A DNA stretch of 64,000 bases from Diphasiastrum complanatum (Eukaryota; Streptophyta; Lycopodiopsida; Lycopodiales; Lycopodiaceae), in NCBI GenBank assembly GCA_029204225.1, contig CM055105.1:12488224-12552223 (forward strand), given 5' to 3'. The translations under genes and the position numbers were made by a program. Position 1 is the stretch's first letter; each line of letters opens with the position of its first letter. Positions 11,263-22,869 of this stretch are shown in pieces. The notes beneath the pieces are model-generated. The model saw nothing but the letters and a program-made list of their open reading frames with translations, had not been told where the DNA came from and did no database searches.

Positions 11263-12235
11263 TGGCGCTACCCAAGACATGACTTCTCGCAGAGAACGGT
11301 TTACTAAATACAAAGCTTATATAGGAGAACAATTCATCTACCTCGCAGACTCAAGCACCATTCGCGTGGAAGGCAAAGGGACAGTCAAGATCGTACTCAA
11401 AAATGATCTTTCCATTTCTAGTCCAAATATTCTTCACGCACCTCAGCTATCTAAGAACATGTTATCAATTTCTAAGATAATTGATGTGGGCTACACTTAT
11501 ACCTTTTCTTCTGAACAATGTACAATCTTCGATAAGGATACTACACTAAGTACCTACACACAAGTCATCAATCTATACGTACTTTCTGACTCAATTGCAT
11601 TAGCTAGTACTTCTAATGATGATGTAAACGATCAGGCTTTACTGTGACATGGTCAATTTGGACACATTAATACAATATCACTTTCCTACATGCATTGTAG
11701 GAATTTAGTTGATGGATTGTATTTCCCTCTTTCATTAGATAGAAAATCTTTTTTCTGTAAATCTTGCATCTATGGCAAACACTCTAGAAGCAAATTTCCC
11801 AGAACACATTCCGTCAAGACAAAGTGTGTATTAGATCTTGTACATAGCGATCTTTGTGGTCCAATGTCAACTCCATCCTTCGGAGATGCACTTTATTCGA
11901 TCACCTTCATAGATGATCATTCTAGACGGTCTACTGTCATGTTCATAAAACACAAATCTGAAGCCTTTGAACGCTTCAAGAAATTCAAGACGATGGCTGA
12001 GACCCAAACATCTTATAAGGTGAAAGCACTCCGAACTGATGGTGGTGGCGAATATCTCTCTAATGAGACGTCCGACTACCTGGTTGAACATGGCATTCAA
12101 AGACAATTTAAACTTCCTATTCACCTCAACAAAATGGAATTGTAGAGAGGAAGAATCGAATGCTTCTTAACTCAACCAGATCAATGCTATACCAATCGCG
12201 CCTACCTGTAAAGTTCTGGGTAGAAGCCACTGTTC
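11255..12235 (+). pseudogene. Copia protease and integrase, broken
   Basis: The protease has the aspartic active site as MDSGATQDMTS at its start. It is followed by the pre-integrase zinc domain (HGQFGH, then CKSCIYGK). A stop at about 11645 sits where a tryptophan is usual just before the first histidine, as from TGG to TGA. The integrase core follows with VHSDLCGPM and ALRTDGGGEY, the first two catalytic aspartates. A stop at 12143 and a deletion near 12235 remove the integrase C-terminus and the N-terminus of RT. Confidence 0.88.
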
Positions 12236-13624
12236 CATCACAAAATGGAAGCATGGCTGGTGGCTAAAGGGTTCACTCAAATCCAAGGAGTGGACTATCA
12301 AAAAAATTTTAGTCTTATTGTCAAAATGCAGTCAATCAAGACTCTGATTGCGTTAGCAGCCACAGAAGACCTTGAGATGCATCAAGTGGATGTCAAGACA
12401 ACGTTTCTCAATGACTACGTCTAAGAGGAGATGTATACCTTCCAACCAGAAGGATTCGAAGTCAAAGGCCAAGAGCACAAAGTGTGCACGCTGCACAAAG
12501 CAATCTATGGTCTGAAACAGGCCGCAAGGGCTTGGTTCAAAAGAATCAATGCTTATCTTATTCGATTGGGTTTTGCAAACAATTCGGCTGACTGTAATGT
12601 TCATTCCAAGCATATAGGTGTCAATTCAGTTCATATAGCTCTTTACATTAAATCATGCATTTATTTTGTCTAACGACATAGTCTATCGGCACACTACTAA
12701 GAGTGATCTGTCAAAGGAATTTGACATGAATGATCTAGGCACTGTTCATTCTTTATTAGGAATTCACATTACTAGAAATACATCACAAAAGAAGATCTAT
12801 CTTAGCCAGCATAAATACCTAGAGAATGTTTTAAAAAAGATTCACATGTTTGATTGCAAACCGATTGATACACCAATGGATCCAAGTATGGTATGGACTA
12901 AACCTTTATGTGCGAACACCGAAAGTGAAGTACTCGACTTAGCGAAGTACCCTTATCATTAACTTATAGGATCTTTGATGTATGTCATGTTGTGTACTAG
13001 ACCAGATCTTGCATACACCATTAGCACATTAAGTCAATTCATGTCTAGTCCTAGGATCTTGCAATGGAAAGGATTAAAGAGAGTGATGAAGTATATTCAA
13101 GGAAGGTTAAATCACATTTTTTATGTTATGATGGAAATGCTATCGACCCACTAGTCCTACGAGGCTACTCCGACTCAAATTGGGGAGAAAATGCCTCTAC
13201 CAGAAAATCTACCTCAAGATGCTGTTTCTTTTTGGAAAGGAGACCAATGAAAGCAGAAATCAGTGGTGCTTTCTTCAACCAAAGCAGAGTACATCACAGC
13301 ATGTCAAGCTTCAAAGAAGCAATATGGATCAAGTTATTATTCCATGACTTACACCACACTCAGTTCAATGCTAGTACCATTTTGTGTGACAATTTGAGCT
13401 ATATTTCACTGTCACTGAATCCCAAATTTTATGGCAAGTCTAAGCACATCGAATTCCAATATCATTTTATTCGGGAGAAGGTTTTCTCAGGGCAAGTGAT
13501 TCTTCAATATTGCTCCACAACAAAAATGGTTGCAGACATATTCACCAAAGCTCTTCTCATTATCAAGCATCAAAAGTTTTTCAGCATGCTAAACCTGATG
13601 AAGACCCCAAGGCACCAACCATGA
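12236..13624 (+). pseudogene. Copia reverse transcriptase and RNase H, broken
   Basis: RT begins abruptly with VAKGFTQIQGVDY and continues through HQVDVKTTFLN (first catalytic Asp) and IYGLKQAARAWF. The YVDD box is destroyed: the site near 12650 reads YIKSC. Later parts (GTVHSLLGIHITRN, FDCKPIDTPMD) are in 12666-12962, and RNase H with ADIFTKAL follows in 13064-13624. Changes of frame and stops separate the blocks. The element therefore cannot make active RT. Confidence 0.9.
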
Positions 13625-13637
13625 CCTTAAGGGGGAC

Positions 13638-14867
13638 TATTAGAAATTAACTTCACAGTTTCCTCCTTGGTGATACTATTTCTATTTTTAAAAAAATTCA
13701 GCACATTTTTTATCATTGATCTAGGGTTAAATGCAACCTACTTTGGTTCTATGTCTGCTCATCTGATACCTATAGGAATCATAGAATTCAAACAGTCAAA
13801 CTATTTAAAAGACAACTATATCGGGCTTCCGGTTGATCTTCATCCATGGATCAAAGACTAAAGAGTAACCAATCCTACTCTTTTTCACATTCGAAAGTCA
13901 AGTTCAAGAATTTGAAGAACATTGAAGACATGGACATCTTCAACAACTTCAACAAATCAGTCTTTTCTATCAGTCTGCAAAAATACATTGTCTTCGCAAC
14001 AGTCTGCATAAATGAATTGATTGTCACACAATTCGCATTTTTTCCAACTCCCAAAAAATGCAACAACTTTCCGACAGTGACTTCTTTTCAAACAGCTCAA
14101 AAAAAATAAAACATGAAAAAAATGCGAAGTATGCAACAAACTCGTCCACGTCAATGACTTTGAGTTGTTTGACCTAAGTACACATTGTACAGTTGTCGTC
14201 ATAATTCAAATACTTCTTCAGTACAGTGACTTACATTGTTGAAAGTTAAACATTTATTGTAATTAATTACAAGGATGCAAAAGATGTGGTGTATAAATAC
14301 ATCTTCATCACGCATTCTCCATGATGCTCCGCTAGCAGAGCGATAGATATCTAGCATCCAAGTTACGTCTCCATTTTAGTGTTGTTCAAGATTTCAGTGT
14401 AATATAGAAGCAACACGTTTTTTCATCTATGTCTAATGTAGAAGTATGCATGTTGTGATTTGATTACACTTTCCTACTGCTTGCTCACGTTGGTTCACTC
14501 ATTCTGATCACAGATCACGGACGTCTACGACTACTTAGAATCTAATCAGATAACGACTGTCTTTGACGCCTGAGGAACAACATTCACATACTACATCATC
14601 ACTCTAAAAATTCTGAACTGAACTTATTAGTGAAACTAATCAGCAGTAATACCACACCTTATCTAATCTCTTTGGCGGACTGTACTCGTATTTATTTGAG
14701 TACAAATTATTTTTAAGATCATGTTGATGAGAACGCTTGAGCTATGGTTATATTTATGCATTTACATTCTTTTAGAGTGTTCTTGCTTATAACAGCCCAT
14801 AATAATGGGAGAGTTGTTCCGCAACTATTTTCTTCTCTGTTCCTCCGTTCGTGTCCCACCTCCAACA
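13638..14867 (+). repeat. Copia 3' LTR, 1230 bp
   Basis: Follows the polypurine tract aaggggga (about 13629-13636). The first bases are TA instead of TG, a G-to-A change against the 5' LTR. It ends cctccaaca directly before the gatat target duplication. The many differences from the 5' LTR show that the insertion is old. Confidence 0.92.
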
Positions 14868-14872
14868 GATAT

Positions 14873-17800
14873 GAGGGTTAATAGTGGGTCGTTGCTTTTT
14901 CTTAATGTTACTTTTACTTTTTAGCACTAATTCCTCACTTTAACAATGAGGAATTCAAACGACCAAATTTCTAAAGAAGCAGCAAGTTCCATGTGCTTCT
15001 AAATGAAGTCCTTGTTACGATAATGATATGTGGGAGGCAAACCAAATACATGACACAACCATTGTAACTCTCATACAATGAGAGCACTACTCTGCTATGA
15101 GCTTTTAAATTGTAATTTGAACTAAAAAATGTGACAACTTGCAATTGTGCGTGGTTGGCAGATACGGCTAAATTTGAGAAGACGGGAAAGTAGGATAATA
15201 TCAATATATTAGTGCAATTTACAAGAGGATGAAGGAGGATGCACCTTATTAGAGCATGTGGATTGCACAATCTGCACATCCTCCATCTCAAAGTCCTATT
15301 GGAGCTTCCTTACAGAATCAAGTGCATGCACATTTGACTTTCCTCTTTATTAGACAATAAATAATTGACACCTCCATTGAACTTGCCAAAGACCCTTCTG
15401 CCAAGCTTTTAGCAAACCTAGGGGATGCTGATAATATCAATGAAATTGAACGTTTGATGAAAAGACCAACTTTTTTCACAGTTCAAGATTAATATTTTAG
15501 AATACAACAAAAAGAATGGGCAATTTCAACCTTAACAATCCAAGTTCATTTGCCTCCGGGTTTGGACCAGAAAAGAGAAGAAGATTTGCTAGATTCGAGG
15601 GAAAGGAAGGGCAAAGCAGTAACTCAAAGACTTACCAATGAAGAGATTGAACTTTTAGAAGGACTAATTGATGTGCAAATGATGACATTGCAAAAAGAAA
15701 GAAAATACGAGTGAGACCTGTCAACTTTAGCTGACTACTAGCAACAATAAGAGAAAAATATGTATGCATTTACTTTATCGTAATAGAATTCTTGAGGCTA
15801 TCCATGTGAAGCATTTTTATGCTCACACTCCACTCAAATTTTTTTATGTCATAAATGACTCTTTTGATGATATTATGTTTGGCCAATCATGTCTACCAAA
15901 TGTATTTCTCTTATGAAGTTTTTTGCAACTTTCAAACAAAAAACTTACATTTATATTGTTGCTCTAGTTTTAAATGATTTAAGAGTTATGTGTTAGAAAA
16001 ATTTGGACATATTGTTTCTACTAACTGTACAATTGTTATACCCTTATGAACCACTACATTGTGAGTTCATTGTCCAATGTTGCATTTATAATAATATGAA
16101 TTTCTACTCTATCATAGGTCGAAAATATTTTTTCCAATATACAGTTACTAAAATTAAGTGCATCTTCTGTATGAGTGCATATTATGATTGTATTATCATA
16201 TGCTATATTGGATATATCGAACTTTAAAAAAAAAACAATGATTGAGTATCATGTATATTTATGTGTGAGTTGGTCTTTTGAACCTTATTTTATTCAAGAT
16301 TTGAAGATGTTCATGTCTTTGACGTGTATGATAGAGTAGGATACATGCATGTGTGTTACAAATGTCCAATATTGCTATATATATTTGTTTTCCTTTGAGC
16401 ATCTAAAGTGGAGGTCTCTTCGCCACCACACTGAAAGTTCAAGATTTGAAGAGATAAAGATGGCCTCATAGCAACCCTTTGCATCTTTTGTAGCACAAAG
16501 TGAAATATCTCCCTTTCATGACATTTTGTATCGTTGAAGTGAGAGCCTTGTTGCATGACAGCCAAAAAAGTTGGCAAACAATGGATGTTCTTGCTATTTA
16601 TTATGAAATGTACTTGCCTAAATGCATGCTACAGTTTAGGAAATTTTTAAATGGAGAGTTGGAAATATGTCATGTTAAACATACTTTGATCTATGTTTAA
16701 AAATGGCTAAAGTTGTGCATGATCCCCTACCAAAATGAGAGTGTAATTTTTTAACAGAGTTGTAGATAAATTGTCTTTAACTCGTTGCATTTGATGAATA
16801 ACATATGTTAGTATTTGAGCAATTAGGAGGGACATGTCATCTACGACAATGAATGTTGTTTCAAATATTAGTCTATATCAAAATCCAGTTGGTACTAGAA
16901 TTTTTTACATATATAATTTATTGAGATCGCAAACAAGTTGTAGACTATGACTGCTTGTCTTGCCAATCGAGCTGCCATTGCACTTGTTGTTGTAGCAAGT
17001 AAAATCCATCACCCATACTCAATGCATTTGCAGGCCAACTATCACATCATGAATGTTTTTTGACTTGCTAGAGTGCTTGATAGAAAATAGAGTCCGTATT
17101 TTGAGTTTGTTATTTAGAGATGAATTAGCCATATTTTCATACTGAGATTTGCTTTTGCATCTTGTGCAAAAATATTATTTTTGAATTTTCATCTACAAAA
17201 ACTAAATGTCAAGGTTTCATTGATAAGTAGTGTCTTTTGTGAAAGTGTATTTTCTCTGTCTTCTTGTTGCTCCTTTTTAGGAAGTCATATGTTTGCATAT
17301 TCAATGATATAGCCACATATATCATTGTTAGTTTCAATGAAATTTTCAAGAATGCATTCCACAAAGTATGAAAGATTGATGATAGTTTGATTATGATTTC
17401 TTCATCATTTTGTAAGAGATTTAGAAAGAAGCCTTCTATACGAAAGAAATGGTCTAAACTTATCAGTCCCATATATAATCAAAGTGCATATTCAATTTGT
17501 TTTTTTTTTCTACATCATACATTTTCCAAAATTTGTAGAATGTTAAGTTTTCCAATTACATATGTGTATATTTGTATATATCAAGTGGATGAAATAACAA
17601 TGTGCTATTTGGAGTGATATATATGTGGCTAAGATTCGGCGGTGAGCTATCAATGTAAATACATACTCACTTCTTAACATGGGAATTTGTAAACAACTGA
17701 ACACTATTTCAGCAAGACTCATTGGTTTTGTTAAGATTGATGTGGCAAGTAGTTTCAACATTTTCCTATCACTACCAAATTTCTTCACTGCTCTTAACCA

Positions 17801-18060
17801 ATACTCACACTCAACAGTAACCAAAAAAAAGGCTTTGACTAGTTTGTACAGTGGTGATTTGATTCCTTAGAAGCATGTTTCCCTATAAGATAACTCAAAT
17901 CCACACATTCTAATTAAGTAACGGGCACCTTCTACCTTGTATCATTCCGCCTTCAAAAAGATAGTCAAGATTCAAGAGGAAAAATATATACATAGACAAT
18001 TCTATGCACATCACCCTATAATGGTATTGTGCAATCACATAGTAAATCTGACATGTACAA
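14873..18060. other. Intergenic DNA with one possible decayed coding fragment
   Basis: Between about 15365 and 15714 two open stretches in adjacent frames read like a broken exon: the first includes AKLLANLGDADNINEIERL and the second REEDLLDSRERKGKA and then EEIELLEGL, ending at a TGA near 15714. I do not recognise the family. The rest is AT-rich with no supported gene; ORFs at 14971, 16003, 16356, 17209 and 17543 look random. Confidence 0.4.
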
Positions 18061-18073
18061 AGCTTTACCCACA

Positions 18074-18163
18074 TCAAATGCCTTTGATGCAGAAGACGTT
18101 ATCTACATCTATACAACGTCAAATGCCTTTGATGCAGAGGACGTTATCTATATCTATACATCT
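18074..18163. repeat. 45-bp tandem duplication
   Basis: Two adjacent 45-bp units (18074-18118 and 18119-18163) share tcaaatgcctttgatgcag and differ at a few sites. Confidence 0.85.
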
Positions 18164-18185
18164 CATAGATGACTTGAGCATGAAA

Positions 18186-18233
18186 TGTGCAATCAACCAT
18201 CAGCCTACTTGTGCAATCAACCATCAGCCTACT
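18186..18233. repeat. 24-bp tandem duplication
   Basis: Two identical adjacent copies of a 24-bp unit (caatcaaccatcagcctact core) at 18186-18209 and 18210-18233, only about 20 bp from the 45-bp duplication. Both sit in a short ORF (17937-18254) that owes its repeats to them. Confidence 0.88.
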
Positions 18234-18254
18234 TATAGATTGAGATTTAGTTAA

Positions 18255-19426
18255 ATTGTTAGCATTAAAATTTACTTCCACTATACACATGTAATGATAG
18301 AAGTGAACATTTCAAGTATGTCTTCTCAAGCTAAACATAAAATAAACTGCATTGGATGACTCAAAAGACTATGCTGCAATAATTGTCAACGATCATTTAT
18401 TTCTATTCTTGACTAAAATACAAAGCATCTACACTTTTACCTTACCTAACAATTCTCATTCTATTATATACAATCTGATATACAAAAAGGTAAAATTCAT
18501 CTGATGACAGGTTAAATGTCTTGGGCTACTTTTAAGTACTGGATGTTGCATTTCATACTTCCTGAAGTACATTGTTGAATAAAAAGAGAAACATATTGCA
18601 TCTATACTTGTTCAATATAAAATTTCCTACTGTTGATGTAAAAAATGAGTGAATGCTTGGCACTTCAAGTTCATGTAGTAAATTGTTGCACTAATACATA
18701 ATGCATCCATACTGGTTCAATGTAAAATATATCAGGATTTTCCAGTCATGTAAAATGTAAAAAATGAGCGTGTGCTTGAACCTTTCAAGTTCATGTAGCC
18801 TCGGCCTTTTACACTGGTACTATTGAGTACCTGGATTGTCTAGTAATTAACCACTATCGGTTGTATTATTAAGTTGATTAGAAATTAGTGTTAGTTGTAA
18901 GGGATTTTGTACACTACATATAGCCTGTAGTCTATCTAATATTTCATGGTAATTGTAAGCAAAGCGCATTGAGATTTAGTGAAAGTAGTTAGGGCTATTT
19001 TGTACATTTGTACTATGAAAAACCTGTAAACTATATATTGCTCTTGCAAGTTCCCAATACAAAGTTCAAAGCAAAAAGCCTACAAAATTTAGGCTCTCTT
19101 AGGGTGATGTTTGTAAAAGTCTTCCCTCTCATTTGCCAAGTTTGAATCTAAGCATTTAGGTAAACATAAACCCTGGCCCTTGGACTGTGGCAATACAGAA
19201 TGCAGCAGATAGGCAAAACAAGACCAATGCCATTACCTACCTACAGTCAGCAAAATTCAGGCAACTATTTGTCAAAAGGTGAAAATTCCAAAATTTTACA
19301 TAACAGCACATTCAAATGGTTGCATCTAAACCATCAAGTGAGGATAAAAACTGTGACCTTTGAACTGCAATACTACAGATCTAAAAATGTGAAAGAAGCA
19401 ATGTATTACCTACCTACAATAGGAAA
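18255..19426. other. Intergenic DNA, no supported gene
   Basis: AT-rich sequence downstream of the L6 gene with no recognisable domain. The short ORF at 19200-19475 has no family match by eye. Confidence 0.5.
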
Positions 19427-19995
19427 GATATTGGGGACTGCAAGTCGAAAAGTGAGAATTCCAAAAACAAAATGACGCACTGCTTATATATTACACCACA
19501 TTCTACTTCAAGCACCAGACTTTACCAGCCCAGAAATAAAATATCTCAATTTTCAAGAATGATGAAACGACCAAAAATCTTGCTGTGGGCTTAATTTTAA
19601 TTATATCACTTAAGTAGCAATTCTCCATAACCAATGTAAACCAAGACATGCAATATCATAGAATCGATGGAACTGACTTGTAACAAAAGGTAAAAAACTC
19701 TCCGTTTAAATATATTGGGGACTGCAAGTCGAAAAGTGAGAATTCCAAAAAACAAAATGACGTACTGCTTACATATTACACCACATTCTACTTCAAGCAC
19801 CAGACTTTACCATCCCAAAAATAAAATATCTCAATTTTCAAGAATGATGAAACGACCAAAAATCTTGCTGTGGGCTTAATTTTAATTATATCACTTAAGT
19901 AGCAATTCTCCATAACCAATGTAAACCAAGACATGCAATATCATAGAATCGATGGAACTGACTTGTAACAAAAGCTAAAAAACTCTCCGTTTAAA
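19427..19995. repeat. Tandem duplication of about 284 bp
   Basis: Two adjacent copies (about 19427-19710 and 19711-19995) both contain ttggggactgcaagtcg and end with ctccgtttaaa. They differ at only a handful of sites. The block begins about 95 bp beyond the L6 stop codon, so it may include L6 3' UTR or terminator sequence on the minus strand. Confidence 0.9.
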
Positions 19996-20089
19996 TTTCT
20001 AGAATATTAATCTAATTGGACAAGATTGACTAACATGAAGAGAATAATTTCATGTCAGAAACAGATATAGTCGAGACTGATTGTCATCC

Positions 20090-22486
20090 CTAAAAATGGA
20101 GCTCATGAGGCTTATCTCCTGACTTTAAACTAAATCTGGATGCTAGGTAGTCCTTCAATTCAGGAACCTTCTGAACAACAGCAACAATCTCTGCATCAAT
20201 GGCCTTCTGATCCTCCTTTTTCTCCTCTGGAAGAGCCTTGTCCTCCTGCAACAGCTCGAACATTCAACTGTTACTACTTGTACACATGTAGATTAAGAAC
20301 AATTAACGTGACAGAAATAACCTGCTCAATCAACAAGAGCTTAATCGGCTCTGATAACACTCCGTATACCAAAAGTTAAAAGACAAATTGTAGGAAACAC
20401 TGATCGATAGAAATTACAAATTGTTGAAAATATCCAATCTCTTAGAGAGGTAGCTAAGTTTTAAGCTCAACACCATTGAATAATTCCTGATTTCCCCACA
20501 ATTGCATACTCCACCAGTGAATATTTCAAGTGTAGTTTTCAGCACACGGTTAACGTTTGAGCAGTAAAAAAATCCTTTTCGGGGGCCATTACTATCCCAT
20601 ACCAATGTCATCAAAATGCTACGTAGCATAAAACATTTTAACAAAAATTAAAGCTGATCCATGGAGTAGTTGATGCAAAAATGGAGAGGTGACCCATAGA
20701 TACCCGTTCCGAGAATTCTGCTTCGGTACGTTTCATTCTGTACGTTCAGAACAAAACGCGTTCCGTACGTATGGAAAGAGCAACCCTTTTTCTTTTGATT
20801 TGAAAATTTTTATAGCCTGCTATGCACTCCTGCAGAAAACTAACTGTTCTGCGAATTCAGAATATGCTCAGCCTTCACCCAGACGGGACCTTTTTCTTCC
20901 TGCTTTCTGATGGGTCTCATGCCTCATCACCTATCACGTAGCAGCAGTCTTAGAAGCTGTTGCTCAGACGTGTCTCCCGTGAATATCCGAGGCATAATCT
21001 TAGTAGTCCCTTTCTTTGGAGGTATTTTGAAAATTTCCTCAGAGCTCGCATATGCTCACGATGACATACTCACCGATCTCTAGAACTTCAATCTGCCTCA
21101 CAGAAAAAATTTAGGTCATGTTTTGTTTCGGAACGCGTTTGGAACGGCCATTCCATACGCGTTCCGAAACGGAAAGGGTATCTATGAGGTCCATAGTTCA
21201 GATTCTTGTCTAAAGAATATCTCCCCTTGATATGCAATAGCTAACACAAACAATAATCTAGCATGATTGTATTTTTATTTATCGATGTTATGTCTATGAT
21301 AGTAACATCTACAATAGTACCCAACATAGCAAATTTTGAATATGATTTATCAATGTTATGTATCCAATAGCAGTTGAAATAAACTAAAAGGAGATGCCAA
21401 TCTTCGACCTTGGGGTGTCCACCCGCAATCTTAGACAATCAGCTTCCTAATAGCATAGCATGGACCAAATGCTCACTTTGGAAGCACCTACTCTCGACAT
21501 CCAAGAGTAGGCGCAGGTCACATGCACAAACATGTGTACATATCAGCTTTCATAAATGTTACGAAGACCATTTTGGTCACTTGAGCAGAGGCGCTGCAGG
21601 TGAAGGGCTGTAGGGCAGGCTCAGCCATGAGTAAGGATGGCACAAAAGAGAAAACAGTATGAAAACAAACAGATTAGATAATCTCACCTCTTTTTCTGTT
21701 TCGAAGAATTCGCTCTCCCCTTTCTTCTTTTTGGTCACTTCCTTCTTGAAATAACTATCAGAATACTTCGTCACATCGACGCCGCTGATATCCACCTTGG
21801 TGGATGTGGCTATGACGTAGACCTGGTTGACCCTTCTTAAGGGCACTCCATTCAGCTTAAACGGACCTGCACCCATCAACACAGCCTCAAAGCTCTTTCA
21901 TCCTTAAGCCCTTTCCCCTATATGTAAAGACTAGAACCACTGCACTCGTTCAAGGAAATCATTGCATACCTGTAATGAGAAGAAGGCCAGATTCAAGCTG
22001 CTTGAGAAAAATAACACGCTTTCCTTTGTAGTGACCGGCTAGCAAGATCAACACAGTTCCAGGAGTGATGCTAGATCTGATCAAAAGAATGAACATCAGA
22101 ACAAATAATCCTACCAAAGGGATCAAAATCAGAAAAAAAAATTCTGTCAAAAGTTTCAAAATCTAAACCACTCGTCTAAATACAAAAAAGAAGCCATTGG
22201 AAATGGTTTGTTGGCATTAGATATGAAGGAACCTTAGTTTAGTTGGCTTGATTTTGCGCCTGTTGACAAGAGGCTTGGGCACATCCTCAGCGGGGTAGAA
22301 CTTGGGGGCCCGTACGGCTGGAGCCTCAGGCTTGCTGGGTTTTGCGTGCTGGGGAAAGACTCCACCGTTCTTGGCCTTGATCGCCCACAAGCCGCGCTTG
22401 TGGTACACCTTGGAACGAGAGTGAGCGCCAATGCCACGCACCAAATCCTTGTTCCTGGATGCCCTGGGTCCTTTCGCCTTCGCCAT
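20090..22486 (-). CDS. RPL6: 60S ribosomal protein L6 (eL6), four coding exons
   Basis: The cytosolic large-subunit ribosomal protein eL6 is encoded by exons 22233-22486, 21970-22076, 21688-21866 and 20090-20245, separated by GT-AG introns of 156, 103 and 1442 bp. The frames join exactly to give 231 residues, close to plant eL6. Hallmarks are [15 protein letters not shown] near residue 28, [31 protein letters not shown], the basic [30 protein letters not shown], and the C-terminal [17 protein letters not shown]. The start [12 protein letters not shown] at 22486 was chosen by homology. The frame stays open upstream to 22708, but that stretch is poor-quality sequence translated from a CT repeat. 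The reading frame is intact, so the gene is probably functional. Confidence 0.95.
20689..21192. mobile_element. MITE-like inverted-repeat element in L6 intron 3
   Basis: The left end (gacccatagatacccgttcc) and the reverse complement of the right end (gacctcatagataccctttcc) match except for a few positions. Subterminal copies of cgttcc/ggaacg occur on both sides (20706-20760 and 21129-21172). Length is about 500 bp with no transposase. The target duplication is unclear, so the superfamily is not assigned. The base composition, richer in CG than the surrounding intron, supports a separate origin. Confidence 0.65.
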
Positions 22487-22615
22487 CGCTGCGCTGCGCT
22501 GCCCTGCCGCTGCCGCTGCTGCCTTCTTCTTCTCCTCTAGGCTAGCGATCTGCTCCTCAACGCTGTCTTCTCGCTTGCAAACTCGAAGGCGGCTTCTATA
22601 CAACAAGAAAGAGAT

Positions 22616-22671
22616 AACCCTAACTAGATGAGAGAGAGAGAGAGAGAGAGAGAGAATAAGATCTAGGGTTT
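22616..22671 (-). promoter_or_regulatory. Telo-box motifs and (GA)13 tract at the L6 5' end
   Basis: An AAACCCTA telo-box lies on the minus strand at 22664-22671. A related AACCCTAA lies on the plus strand at 22616-22623. Between them is a (GA)13 run at 22630-22655, which reads as CT on the gene strand. Telo-boxes and 5' CT-rich leaders are characteristic of plant ribosomal-protein genes. The transcription start was not determined. Confidence 0.75.
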
Positions 22672-22759
22672 TGTTGGCAACGGCCTTCAAAGCCATTGTG
22701 CCATTCAAATGAAAAGCTAAGGGTGGTTGCCTTCAAAGAGTTTCTCTGGTGTTTCCACA

Positions 22760-22765
22760 TGGGCC
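22760..22765 (-). promoter_or_regulatory. Site II-type element (TGGGCC) upstream of L6
   Basis: TGGGCC on the plus strand (GGCCCA on the gene strand) lies about 275 bp upstream of the L6 start codon. In plant ribosomal-protein promoters site II elements act with telo-boxes through TCP-type factors. A single copy is weak evidence by itself, but its position and partners fit. Confidence 0.6.
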
Positions 22766-22869
22766 TTGGGTAAGCGGAATACCCGTTTTTTGTGGTTATT
22801 TCAGTTGCACTACCACATGACCCATCACACAAGACCTCTATTGCCAATGTGTGGATAGGCATGGGCATC

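Larger units (their letters stand above)
5656..14867 (+). mobile_element. Ty1/copia LTR retrotransposon with a Ty3 element nested in its 5' LTR
   Basis: The ends are defined by the 5-bp target duplication gatat at 5651-5655 and 14868-14872. The order of parts is 5' LTR, primer-binding site, gag, protease, integrase, reverse transcriptase, RNase H, polypurine tract, 3' LTR, which is the Ty1/copia order (integrase before RT). The 5' LTR is interrupted at 6038-9564 by a Ty3-type element with its own duplication gaact (6033-6037 and 9565-9569). Without that insert the copia element is about 5.7 kb, near the usual size. The internal ORFs carry stops, frameshifts and a deletion between integrase and RT, so the copy is dead. 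Confidence 0.93.

Noticed and set aside
14971-15291. 106-codon minus-strand ORF
   Set aside because: No domain, no homologue recognised, composition like neighbouring noncoding DNA.
17937-18254. 105-codon ORF with internal repeats
   Set aside because: Its repeats come from two small DNA tandem duplications; no family is recognised.
22487-22708. N-terminal extension of L6 from an upstream in-frame ATG
   Set aside because: The extension is translated from promoter-like CT repeat and telo-box sequence, and known eL6 proteins begin near the MAKAKG-type start.
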